Below are positions 26,077-34,598 of a stretch of DNA of 40,579 bases, piece by piece. The stretch comes from a bacterium. Lineage in GTDB: Bacteria > Zhuqueibacterota > Zhuqueibacteria > Zhuqueibacterales > Geothermadaptataceae. The DNA lies in NCBI GenBank assembly GCA_024275575.1, contig JAJRYV010000033.1, positions 1-40,579 of the forward strand, given 5' to 3'. The notes beneath the pieces are model-generated. The model searched no databases, had not been told where the DNA came from, and worked only from the letters and a program-made list of their open reading frames with translations. Each line of letters begins with the position of its first letter. Position 1 is the first letter of the stretch. A program made the translations under genes and the position numbers.

Positions 26077-26895
26077 ATGATACGTAAATCTTTGTTGTTT
26101 CTTTTCTGTTTGTCTTTCACAGAAATTCATGCTCAAAATTTAACATCAGGGCCTTTCGACGAAATTGATCTCTTTGTTCAACCGCGATTTGAATACTTTT
26201 CATTACGCCATTCCGCCCATATTCTCGATGGCTTGCCCTATGGCAATGAGCCGGTCTCAGGGGAATTAGATTTTCAACACCAACGAATGATTGGAGGTTT
26301 GATCGGTATTCGGGGCTTAAATTTCGAGTTAAGCTATTTGTATATGACGAGTTTAGCAGGCAATAGCAACAGCGCCTCAATTCGTTGGAAAAACGGCGGA
26401 ATATTCGGAAAGGAAACCATGAGCTATACAATGCACGATTTTTCAATACGCAAACAGATGCATGCAAGATATAGTCTGGGGTTGCGCTATCAAAAGCTAA
26501 GTGAAGGCATGAGCAGCGCCCAGTCTGGTTACCGAATCGGCACAGCTTTTCATGCCTGGCAAGCTCGAAAATTGTTCTACACCTTTCTGTCCGCAACAAA
26601 GAAGGTGAAGCCTTTCCTTTTCGATTTGGAAACCGGGGCGTCTCTTTGGGGCAGCCTGGAAAATGGAACATCTTATACTGCTCTTTTTTTGCACTATGCC
26701 GATGATTTGGAACGCTCGCAAGCGGCTGAAACAGAGCTTCCATTCAACGAACGCCCGTACTCTGTTTATACACGATTTGGTTTTCATTTTAGCTGGTTGC
26801 GAGTTTATTATCACTGGCGGATGGACCGGGTAAAAAATGCCTTCACCGAATATCGCAACAGTCTGCAAATTGAGTTTGCAATTCCATTTAACTAA
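26077..26895 (+). CDS. Outer-membrane-like protein, paralogue B of a tandem pair
   Basis: 272 residues from ATG 26077, chosen because AAGGTGG lies 8-9 nt upstream and a signal peptide (MIRKSLLFLFCLSFTEIHAQ) follows at once; the open frame begins earlier, at TTG 26044. It is similar to paralogue A over its length and ends AIPFN. The many alternating polar and aromatic residues (YSLGLRYQKL, LRVYYHWRM) fit a beta-barrel. A separate signal peptide shows that it is an independent protein and not a fused half. It lies 33 bp before the TonB receptor start. Confidence 0.72.
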   Translation: MIRKSLLFLFCLSFTEIHAQNLTSGPFDEIDLFVQPRFEYFSLRHSAHILDGLPYGNEPVSGELDFQHQRMIGGLIGIRGLNFELSYLYMTSLAGNSNSASIRWKNGGIFGKETMSYTMHDFSIRKQMHARYSLGLRYQKLSEGMSSAQSGYRIGTAFHAWQARKLFYTFLSATKKVKPFLFDLETGASLWGSLENGTSYTALFLHYADDLERSQAAETELPFNERPYSVYTRFGFHFSWLRVYYHWRMDRVKNAFTEYRNSLQIEFAIPFN

Positions 26896-26928
26896 AAAAC
26901 AACAACCGTGCAAGCTACCCCAAAAATT

Positions 26929-29166
26929 ATGAAAAAAATAGTCGGCTCGTTGTCTCCTCTTCTCTTTCTTTACTTGCTGATTTTCCCGGGAGCGCTATTC
27001 GCACAAAATGCAAAAGGAATTATTACAGGGCGAGTTGTTCAGGCAGAAACAAACAACCCCCTTGTTTCCGCCCACGTGCAAATCCTTCACACTTTTTTTG
27101 GCACTGCCACAGATGTTAACGGCCGCTTTCGAATAAACCTGCGGCCGGGCCAATATACCCTGCGTTTCGGTTATATTTCGCACTACTCTGCCGAGCGAAA
27201 AGTAACTTTGGTTGCCGGGGATTCTTTAAATATGACCATTTTTTTAACCGAAAGGGTCGAGCAGCTTGGCACGCTGACAGTCATGGCAGAACAACCTACC
27301 TCTTCCTCGCAATGGCGCATGACCGCCCGAACCATTAAAAACGCCCCGGCGCTGGCCGAACCGGATATCCTGCGCAGCGCCGCGCTTTTGCCCGGTGTGA
27401 TGAATGTCAATGATTGGACCACGAATTTAAACATTCGCGGCGGCGCTTCCGACCAAAATCGCTTCCTTCTCGACGGCGTCGAAATTTTTCAGCCGAGCCA
27501 TGTCCGCGGTTTATTCAGCGCCTTCAATGTGCATCTCATCGATCATCTAAATATTTACACTGCGGACTTCCCGGCAAAACACGGTGGACAGCTTAGCGGT
27601 CTGATCGATGCTTCAACGCTTGTTGCGGCAGACACAACCTTTTTTAGTGCAAATCTGGGGCTGACAAGCGGCTTGTTCGCCGCATCAAGAAATTTTGGCC
27701 CGCTCTCGGTTGTGCTCGGCGGCCGCCGAACCTGGCTGGATTTAGTCGTTTCCGATCCTGAAAAAGAGCTCGATTATAACTTCCATGATTTTAACTTGAA
27801 ATTAGGCTATGCGCTATCGAATTATACACAAATTGAAATTATGGGATTTGAAAATCGCGATGTGTTCGATCTCAAAACCGGCGATTTTTTTTGGGGAAAC
27901 CAAATGGGCGCTCTGCGCTTGCGGACAAAGACAGGCGCCTTTTCTCAGTCTTTTCTTTTATCCGGCATGAGGAATATCAAAGACGGCAATGAAAATGATA
28001 ACACGTCGTTCATAAAAAATACACTTGACAATCTTACCGTGCGCTATGACGTGCGCTGGGCAAGGAAACGCTTCAGCCTGGAAGCCGGCGCAATGCAGAA
28101 AAATACGAATCTGAAGTATAACTGGCTTCTCGATCCTGCGGCAGATGCCGCGCAATTATTTTCAATCGAGATCCCACAGAAATATGCGCTTAATTCCAAA
28201 TTACAGCTTTTCCGCGCCTATACAGGTTTACTCTACTTTATCTCGCCAAAATTATACGGTCGCTTTTTTCTACGCACGGCGTCGCCGCAAAATGATATAA
28301 CACGCTTGGAACCCGGCGTCACATTCTCATGGCAACTCAAGCAATCAATCGATATCTCCGCCAGTGTGCAGCGCAACCACCAATTTCTCGCAACCGGCTT
28401 TGAACCGGAGGAGTTTGCCTTGGGCAACTTGTATCATATTTTACCCAAGCCGATGCAGGCGGATATGACAACGATGGCGGGCGAATTCCAATTGAACCCG
28501 GCGTTGCTTTTTAAAACCGAAGCGTATTTTAAAAAATTCAATAGAATCGCTTTTCTCAAAGATGATAAAAACGCATTCCCCGGTTTTGACCGGGCGCACG
28601 GCCGCTCCTATGGCATTGAACTGTTTCTGCGCAAAGACAATGGCTGGCTGACCGGGCAAATATCTTGCGCCTGGCAGCACAATCGCATCACAATTGGCGA
28701 ACGCACGAAACGACCGCAATGGGACCGGCCGCTCGCTTTAAAAGGCACAGTCGGTCTGCGCTTGGGACGAACCTGGATTTTTTCCCTCGCTGCAGTTCAT
28801 TCCAGCGGCGCACTCTATCACCCTATCACCGGATGGTTTATGGCTGCCGGGCAACAGGAAAATTCCGGCGCCGCAACTCCTGATCATGAATTTTTCACAG
28901 AATATTACATTGAAAACCAAACCCAGGATGCACGCCTGCCTGCGTATTTTCGCCTGGATATAGCATTGCGAAAACACTATCAGTCTCGTTTTTTTGACTG
29001 GACGCTTTATGTGCAAGCGCAAAACCTCACTTTCCATCAAAATGGACTGCGTATCGATTGGCAAGACCGGTTCCGTTTAAAAAGTAATGCACCGCAAAAC
29101 AATGACGGTATCGATCTCGCCCTGCCGGTGCTGCCATCTGTTGGCATTGAATTCAGATTGAAATAA
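26929..29166 (+). CDS. TonB-dependent receptor with N-terminal carboxypeptidase-regulatory-like domain
   Basis: 745 residues from ATG 26929. This start gives a signal peptide (MKKIVGSLSPLLFLYLLIF to ALFAQ); a GTG at 26908 is also open. Residues about 25-110 form a CarboxypepD_reg-like beta-sandwich (GIITGRVVQAETNNPLVSAH, GTATDVNGRFRINLRPGQYT). A plug domain follows (DILRSAALLPGVMNVNDW, NIRGGASDQNRFLLDGVEIF, then NVHLIDHLNIYTADFPAKHG), then a beta-barrel with alternating motifs that ends VGIEFRLK. Receptors of this kind import large ligands with energy from TonB. No TonB/ExbBD genes are near. The pairing with a DUF4249-like lipoprotein is typical for FCB bacteria. Confidence 0.9.
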   Translation: MKKIVGSLSPLLFLYLLIFPGALFAQNAKGIITGRVVQAETNNPLVSAHVQILHTFFGTATDVNGRFRINLRPGQYTLRFGYISHYSAERKVTLVAGDSLNMTIFLTERVEQLGTLTVMAEQPTSSSQWRMTARTIKNAPALAEPDILRSAALLPGVMNVNDWTTNLNIRGGASDQNRFLLDGVEIFQPSHVRGLFSAFNVHLIDHLNIYTADFPAKHGGQLSGLIDASTLVAADTTFFSANLGLTSGLFAASRNFGPLSVVLGGRRTWLDLVVSDPEKELDYNFHDFNLKLGYALSNYTQIEIMGFENRDVFDLKTGDFFWGNQMGALRLRTKTGAFSQSFLLSGMRNIKDGNENDNTSFIKNTLDNLTVRYDVRWARKRFSLEAGAMQKNTNLKYNWLLDPAADAAQLFSIEIPQKYALNSKLQLFRAYTGLLYFISPKLYGRFFLRTASPQNDITRLEPGVTFSWQLKQSIDISASVQRNHQFLATGFEPEEFALGNLYHILPKPMQADMTTMAGEFQLNPALLFKTEAYFKKFNRIAFLKDDKNAFPGFDRAHGRSYGIELFLRKDNGWLTGQISCAWQHNRITIGERTKRPQWDRPLALKGTVGLRLGRTWIFSLAAVHSSGALYHPITGWFMAAGQQENSGAATPDHEFFTEYYIENQTQDARLPAYFRLDIALRKHYQSRFFDWTLYVQAQNLTFHQNGLRIDWQDRFRLKSNAPQNNDGIDLALPVLPSVGIEFRLK

Positions 29167-29176
29167 AGGAAATATC

Positions 29177-29935
29177 GTGGAATACCAGCGCTTCATACGT
29201 ATTGTACCATACATTAATAGAATAAAATTATACGGATTTTATCTTGCCTTATGTCTTGCTCTTTCCTGCAATTCGCAGGTCGATATTCCAACTTCCAGCG
29301 CTACTCCGATTACCGGCGAACTTGCCATTTCTCTAATTCTGCAGCCAGAAAAACAACGGCAGGCCGGTTTGCTTGCAAGTGTAGCTCCACCGGATGATTA
29401 TGAAAAAATTCCAACCTATGTTGACAGTGCTAATTTCAAAATTGGCGATACACTTTTTCATTGGATGCCTGCGGACTCGTTCTATGCGGATCGCGATTGC
29501 TGGCGCATTGATTATGATGCACAAAACTGCGGCAATTATTTCTCCGAAGGTCTGGATGTTCAATTCGGAGAAACATACGTTCTCACCATTGAGACCAGCA
29601 GCCAATCGATTTCCGGAAAGACAACCGTGCCTGGAGATTTTTCCCTCAGCATGCTTAACAACAAACTCTCCTGGACGGCCAGTGAGCATGCGACGGCGTA
29701 TCACGTATATGTTGCCGATCGGTGGGAACGCCTTTTTGAAGAGATAACAACCTTACAGGAGATTGATGTTGATTTGAGTTTGGATAACCCGGAAGAATGG
29801 AAAGCGACTGTCGTGGCTCTGGATACAAATTACTATAATTTTATAACCGAACAATCTTTACAGGCGGGAATTACCGGCGGATACGGTGTGTTCGGCAGTG
29901 CGGTCGTGCGTAGTATTGCTGTTGTGCTGCAATAA
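29177..29935 (+). CDS. DUF4249-like surface lipoprotein
   Basis: 252 residues. GTG 29177 has AAAGGA 7 nt upstream. A long n-region and a membrane stretch (YGFYLALCLALSC, Cys31) indicate a lipoprotein signal. The body has the order known from DUF4249 proteins: a first beta-rich segment, a GETYVLTIETSS block, KTTVP, a fibronectin-like LSWTASEHATAYHVYV, and a final GGYGVFGSAVV. It lies 10 bp after the TonB receptor, with which it should be co-expressed, and probably acts as its surface partner. Its ligand is unknown. Confidence 0.72.
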   Translation: MEYQRFIRIVPYINRIKLYGFYLALCLALSCNSQVDIPTSSATPITGELAISLILQPEKQRQAGLLASVAPPDDYEKIPTYVDSANFKIGDTLFHWMPADSFYADRDCWRIDYDAQNCGNYFSEGLDVQFGETYVLTIETSSQSISGKTTVPGDFSLSMLNNKLSWTASEHATAYHVYVADRWERLFEEITTLQEIDVDLSLDNPEEWKATVVALDTNYYNFITEQSLQAGITGGYGVFGSAVVRSIAVVLQ

Positions 29936-29967
29936 TTACGGCTATCTTTTGTTTGCAGGCACAAAAA

Positions 29968-30036
29968 ATATAAGTCGAAGGTATCCTCGCCGAGCGAGTG
30001 CGTGCGTGCGTCGGCGAGGACGCCTTCGGCCTATAT
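29968..30036. repeat. GC-rich imperfect inverted repeat
   Basis: Two 26-nt arms (29968-29993 and 30011-30036) match at 22 of 26 positions around a 17-nt loop with GTGC/CGTG repeats. The inner ten base pairs, TCCTCGCCGA with TCGGCGAGGA, are perfect. It lies 32 bp after the DUF4249-like gene. It could be a terminator-like structure or the end of a dispersed element. Confidence 0.7.
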
Positions 30037-30039
30037 TTC

Positions 30040-30190
30040 AGGTTTGCGGTCGGACTTCCGGGAATAACTCTGGAGCCCGGGAACCCACGCCTCGCAGGCT
30101 CTGCCTGCAGTTGCATCGCCGGCATTCTGTCGCTCTGGCGGCAGCGCCGCACTCCCTGCATTGCCGGCCTGGAGACCGGGAGCGAGTTTA
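30040..30190. repeat. GC-rich, palindromic segment (possible dispersed element)
   Basis: Composition jumps well above the surroundings. A perfect GCAGGC-TCT-GCCTGC hairpin lies at 30094-30108, with further stems using GCCGG and CCGGC around 30117-30165. It contains no convincing gene. Sequences of this type occur as dispersed intergenic elements in several uncultured bacterial lineages, which is background knowledge and was not searched. Together with the repeat at 29968 it fills the gap between the DUF4249-like gene and the convergent PAS/GAF gene. Confidence 0.5.
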
Positions 30191-30233
30191 GAGTTTATTT
30201 AAATTTTCCGGAGTTTGACAAAAATCCAAATAC

Positions 30234-32126
30234 TCAGGAAAATATCCGTTTCCAAAACCGCTGCGCTTTTTTTTCAGGTTTGGCAATGCGACCATTGGTT
30301 TCTGCTGCTTCGGCGGCCGTGGACTCTGATGTTTGCTGCTTTAACGCACGGCTGTAAATCACCCGATTGCTGATGCCGACCGCTATTTGTTTAGCAATGG
30401 TTTCGAGAATAGTGATGCTTTCAAGATCGAAAACCGGGATATTGCGCCGCTCACAAAGAATGATGGCGCCCATCATTTTCCCATGTATATCCGTAATCGG
30501 TGTGACGATAAGCCCCGCCCCGCTGGTCCCTTTCAACAGGTCCAAATCATTGTTCACACCAATATTCGCAAGCAGGTGCGATTTGCGAATGGTTTTCCCG
30601 GATTTCAAACAGGCAAGGAACTTGTCCTCATGCACTTTCTCCTCAGCAAGGGACAGTATCAGGTGCTTGTCATCGCTGGCGACGGCATAGAAGCCCAAAC
30701 TGCCGTCTTTTTTATCAAACAAGGCCAGGGCAGAGAGAAAGGCATCGAAACTAAACTTGATGGCCCAGGCCATTTCACGCATCAGCGAGCGCATCGGTAA
30801 TTGCAATTTAAAAATCGAACCGGTAACCAGGATTTGCTGCAATCGCCGCTCTCTTTTTTCCTGTTCTGCTTTTTCATGAAACGTTCGCAGGATGAGCGTA
30901 ATCAATAATGAGATAATGTCAAGTTGTTGCAACCGGCCGTCATTTTGTGCAAGTTCGGGTAATCCGGCGACTGCGATGCAGCCGATGGGAGTACTGTCGG
31001 GTTCGGCAAACGGCAGCAGAATACCGCCATCGAGGTCGAAACCGGGTGGCGTTTTTATGTGATTTGCCTTTGCGGAAAGGGTGAGATCATTCTCCACAGA
31101 AAAAAAATAAAGTTGAGCAGAATCATCTCGACGGGGAGCAAAAACGGTTATTTCATCTTTTTGCAATAGCGCCGCAACAGGCAACTCCGGCCCGCGAATA
31201 GCATCGGAGATAAACTTTCCCGAAGTTTTATTGTAACGCACCAGGGTCAATTGTTCACAATCGATCAGTTCGGTACATTTTTCTGCAATACTGCGAAAGA
31301 AAATTGGAAAAGTCATTTTATAATCAGCCTGCAGAAGGCCGGTCAATTTTTCTGCAAGTGTTTTGTTTTTTTCAGAGGAAAGCGTGGCCGGGCGGTAATT
31401 TGCCTGATAAAAAAAATCGCAACGCCAGCCTGTCGTCTCCTGCAAATGATTTCTGATACGATGAAAATGGACAACAAAAAATCTGGCTTCGCCCGCCTGA
31501 TTTCTAAAGCGGGTCTCCTGCAAGCTGTCATCATTTTCTGCTGATTCATCTGCCAGACACCTGTAGATTTCTTCCCGTGAATCAGCGTGAAACAGATCCG
31601 GCAATTTAAACCGGGTCAGGTCTTTTTGTGAAAATTCGAGCAATTTTTCAAGGGTTGATGAACACCGTTGAATCTTTAAATCGCTTCCCAATTCACACCA
31701 ACCGTTTTCAGGCAGGGGCATCATTTTCTGAAGAGGGGCAGAAAAACTGTTCAGATTGTTGTATTTTTTATAGATAAGATTTTGAATGAGATAGGGAAGC
31801 GCTGTTAAATAACCTGGGAGTTTGATGAGGATTTCCACGTGCCGATGTTTTTCCAGAAATTCATCATCAAGAGGGCTCTGCTCTTCGATGAGATAGAGCA
31901 CCGGAATGAATTGGGGAATGAAACGGAGGAGAATATCGATATCCGCTGCAGCAAACTTTTCCGGCTCGATAATCATAACATCATTTTGATGCTGACAAAA
32001 TTGCTGCAAAAATTCAGGAATATCAGCGCAGGAAACTGCGGCCATCTGCTCGCTGCTGTTCAATGCCGCATGGACGATTGCCCGTGATGAAGCCGAATTT
32101 GAAAGAAACAGGATTTGACTCTGCAT
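30234..32126 (-). CDS. Sensor protein: pseudo-receiver, PAS, two GAF domains, no output domain
   Basis: 630 residues. The first 125 look like a response-regulator fold, but the phospho-acceptor position reads DVMIIEPEKF, with Glu instead of Asp, so it is a degenerate receiver. A PAS-like segment (WCELGSDLKIQRCSSTLEKL, FRNQAGEARFFVVHF) covers about 140-250. Two GAF domains follow (about 265-415 and 430-600), the second with DKKDGSLGFYAVAS and GLIVTPITDIHGKMMGAIIL. The Ala/Lys-rich tail has no kinase, phosphatase or DNA-binding domain. It would have to work by binding a partner. GGAG lies 5 nt before ATG 32126. It is convergent with the plus-strand island. Confidence 0.75.
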   Translation of the reverse strand: MQSQILFLSNSASSRAIVHAALNSSEQMAAVSCADIPEFLQQFCQHQNDVMIIEPEKFAAADIDILLRFIPQFIPVLYLIEEQSPLDDEFLEKHRHVEILIKLPGYLTALPYLIQNLIYKKYNNLNSFSAPLQKMMPLPENGWCELGSDLKIQRCSSTLEKLLEFSQKDLTRFKLPDLFHADSREEIYRCLADESAENDDSLQETRFRNQAGEARFFVVHFHRIRNHLQETTGWRCDFFYQANYRPATLSSEKNKTLAEKLTGLLQADYKMTFPIFFRSIAEKCTELIDCEQLTLVRYNKTSGKFISDAIRGPELPVAALLQKDEITVFAPRRDDSAQLYFFSVENDLTLSAKANHIKTPPGFDLDGGILLPFAEPDSTPIGCIAVAGLPELAQNDGRLQQLDIISLLITLILRTFHEKAEQEKRERRLQQILVTGSIFKLQLPMRSLMREMAWAIKFSFDAFLSALALFDKKDGSLGFYAVASDDKHLILSLAEEKVHEDKFLACLKSGKTIRKSHLLANIGVNNDLDLLKGTSGAGLIVTPITDIHGKMMGAIILCERRNIPVFDLESITILETIAKQIAVGISNRVIYSRALKQQTSESTAAEAAETNGRIAKPEKKAQRFWKRIFS

Positions 32127-32447
32127 TTTACTCCAACTTAGATAAAATCAATCCTATGGCATTCACGGAAAAAAGCCACCTGATTTTCCGTTCAAAGGCA
32201 GCCAAACTCCAGCATTCATTCTGAGTTGTCATTAATTATCGGCAGGCACATTTGGCAAATCCAGCCTTTTGCCAAAGATAAAACTGAACGATTACCCAAG
32301 CTCGCCGTTCATCGTCCCGTGTCGTTTTTGATGAATGGCGATTGTCCTATAAACACTTAGCAGGCAAAAGTCAGGTCTGTGAAGGAATGTTAAACACACG
32401 ATAGTTTAATTCACTCTTTGCCCGAATCCAAACACTTTCTGACAAAC
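32127..32447. other. Intergenic region, 321 bp, with two hairpins
   Basis: It contains ACGGAAAA/TTTTCCGT (32165-32172 with 32184-32191) and an 11-nt imperfect repeat, CGCCGTTCATC with GATGAATGGCG (32303-32313 with 32330-32340, one mismatch). Neither has a T-run, so they are not clear terminators. No gene is seen on either strand. Confidence 0.45.
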
Positions 32448-33773
32448 TTACAATAATTCACGAGCTTTTTGTAAATGTTCACTGTCCGGGAACTCGTTGA
32501 GCAGCCGGGTTAACGCATCGCCGGCTTTATCGTTCTGCCCTAGTTCGATATAGCTGCGCCCGATCATCAGCAACGCATCGTCCTTTTTCAACGATTGCTC
32601 AGCAGCTAAAACGCGATCAAATGAAACGAGCGCACGAGTGAAATTGCCGGTCTGAAAGAAACATTCGCCTATCCAGTATTCGCAGTTGCTGACTAAAGCA
32701 TGGTTTGGGTATTTCGCCATCAAAGCCTGAAATTTATCGACGGCATCCTGATATCTGTGATTATAAAAAAGGTTAAGCGCTTCTTCGTAACCCGTAGAAA
32801 AACTGGAGATCCTATTCACCACGGTCTGATCGTAATTGTTTTCAACGATTAAAAAATCACTATCCGCTGTCAGGCTATTGTTTATCTCAGCAGTATGTTC
32901 AATAGTTTCACGCAGTGTTAAAATTTCATTTTCGCGCGAATCGATCGAGCCTTTTAATTCTTCAATGCGTGTTTTCAGGCGCGAATATTCCTGCATCGCC
33001 AGACTATTACCGCCATTTTGCGCGAGCTGAATATCATCCATTCCGGTGAGTTGTTTGAGCAAATGATTGTCGGCGCCGAGTTCGGCGTCAAAATCGCTGA
33101 CTATCATATTTTGATCACCGGGCAAATCTTCAATTTCGAGATTATCGCTGAAGGTCTCTTCTTCGATACCAGAGGTTTCCGTCTTCTTGCCTATGAACAA
33201 TGCCAGGCCGGTACGGATTGAAAAATAGGAATCCATTACCGTGTTTCCTCCCTGCAAATTGCCGTCGAGCCCATCACCGGTGGTATATTTAAAATCACCG
33301 GAAAGGCTCAAAGCGAATGTTTTGGAAAGATGCCAGCGCAAACCACCACCCAGGATGAATTCACCGTCAAAGTAGCGTTTGCCAGTCGTGCCGATCATCC
33401 CAAAATTAAACGCGCCCACACCTGCCTCAAGGAACGGGCGGAAACGGCCTTTATACATCAGATCAAAGCTGCCCATCAAGTCGAGATAGATGAGATTCGT
33501 GGTATATTTTTTCAGCGGGTTGCCGACCTTGATGGCCAGTTGGTTATAACCGCCTTCAATTCGATAGTTGAAACGGTTGGTGACATTGCGAAGATAATAG
33601 AGCCCAAAACCGGGGCCAAAGGGCGTAGAACGCGCTTCGCTGTATTGCTGACTGACTCCGAGATTTAAACCCATCCCAAGACCATGTGTGCCACTTAAAT
33701 CCTGCCCGGCTGCAGAGCTTGCGATGACCAGCAAAACGATCGTGAGTAAGATTGGGAGCGCCTTTTTTGACAT
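32448..33773 (-). CDS. Outer-membrane beta-barrel / coiled-coil / TPR fusion protein
   Basis: 441 residues. Signal peptide (to about 24), then a small barrel-like N-terminal domain (about 25-200) with alternating residues such as FGLYYLRNVTNRFNYRIEGG and FALSLSGDFKY. A charged coiled coil at about 265-310 (YSRLKTRIEELKGSIDSREN) is followed by CpoB/YbgF-like TPR repeats (EEALNLFYNHRYQDAVDKFQ, GECFFQTGNFTRALVSF) to the end. It probably ties the outer membrane to envelope assembly. A GGAGG ribosome site sits 7 nt before ATG 33773. The architecture is a fusion of two usually separate modules. Confidence 0.8.
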   Translation of the reverse strand: MSKKALPILLTIVLLVIASSAAGQDLSGTHGLGMGLNLGVSQQYSEARSTPFGPGFGLYYLRNVTNRFNYRIEGGYNQLAIKVGNPLKKYTTNLIYLDLMGSFDLMYKGRFRPFLEAGVGAFNFGMIGTTGKRYFDGEFILGGGLRWHLSKTFALSLSGDFKYTTGDGLDGNLQGGNTVMDSYFSIRTGLALFIGKKTETSGIEEETFSDNLEIEDLPGDQNMIVSDFDAELGADNHLLKQLTGMDDIQLAQNGGNSLAMQEYSRLKTRIEELKGSIDSRENEILTLRETIEHTAEINNSLTADSDFLIVENNYDQTVVNRISSFSTGYEEALNLFYNHRYQDAVDKFQALMAKYPNHALVSNCEYWIGECFFQTGNFTRALVSFDRVLAAEQSLKKDDALLMIGRSYIELGQNDKAGDALTRLLNEFPDSEHLQKARELL

Positions 33774-33889
33774 AGAAATCCTCCGACAGATGATGGCATC
33801 CCTGCCTGTTTGTTGTATAAAATCGTTGTCGAAATTTGTAAAAGCTGTTAAAATTGAATTGTTGAGCCGGCGGTAAAAACTTCCGGGGA

Positions 33890-34417
33890 TTAGTCAATTC
33901 CCAGATTTTTTTGCAACTCTTCCGGAATCACCTTGTAAATATTGATCTTTTCATCAGCATAGAGATTGTATGCTTCCACAAGTTCTTCGAGTTTGAACTT
34001 GTATTCAAGCATTTTTTCATCGGTGTCCTGGCCTGAGTCGATATCCTCACGAATTGATAAAATCATGTCGCCGATTTTATCGAAGTAAAAATTCAGCATG
34101 GATTGATTAATGAGGTTGTTAACAGAAGACTTCACATCTTTCTCTTTGTCAACGAGGGTTTTAAGGGTGTTTTTCAGATGGAACAGATTGAGGTCTTTGA
34201 CGAGAGCAGCGTCAACACCGAGGTAGATAAACAACGCCGGTTGTTTTTTGTAATACTCAGTTTTGACGGCGATATTAGTCAGCAAATATTGTTCAACAAT
34301 GACACGTTCCCCAAACGTCACTTTCCTGTGTGAAGCATAGCGTAATGAATTCGCATCCTTATTATACTCCACCCGGACCATCAAATCACCAAAAGAAAAA
34401 TAGAGCAGTTCTTTCAT
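33890..34417 (-). CDS. Cytoplasmic protein of unknown function
   Basis: Not recognised. 175 residues with no signal peptide or membrane segment, and rich in charged residues. A first part with beta-strand character (MKELLYFSFGDLMVRVEYNK and TNIAVKTEYYKKQPALFIYL) precedes a long helical, coiled-coil-prone region (about 85-165). ATG 34417 has only a weak purine run upstream. It is flanked by intergenic gaps of 116 and 181 bp and is probably expressed alone. Confidence 0.65.
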   Translation of the reverse strand: MKELLYFSFGDLMVRVEYNKDANSLRYASHRKVTFGERVIVEQYLLTNIAVKTEYYKKQPALFIYLGVDAALVKDLNLFHLKNTLKTLVDKEKDVKSSVNNLINQSMLNFYFDKIGDMILSIREDIDSGQDTDEKMLEYKFKLEELVEAYNLYADEKINIYKVIPEELQKNLGID

Positions 34418-34598
34418 TAAACCATCTTTCTACTGAAGTGTGTGCATCGATCGGTCAACTTTTCAATTTGCCGATAGAGACACAAAGATTATGCCATTGT
34501 CAAAGTTCTGTTTTAGTCAATTATTTTTATTGCAAATAGCTACTGTAATTCTGTATAGCGTTTTTTTGCCAGACTGTCCAATTGCGGGCAGTTGTTAA

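Noticed and set aside
26117-26743. A 208-codon minus-strand reading opposite paralogue B
   Set aside because: Shadow of the plus-strand paralogue, which has a signal peptide and motif similarity to its neighbour.
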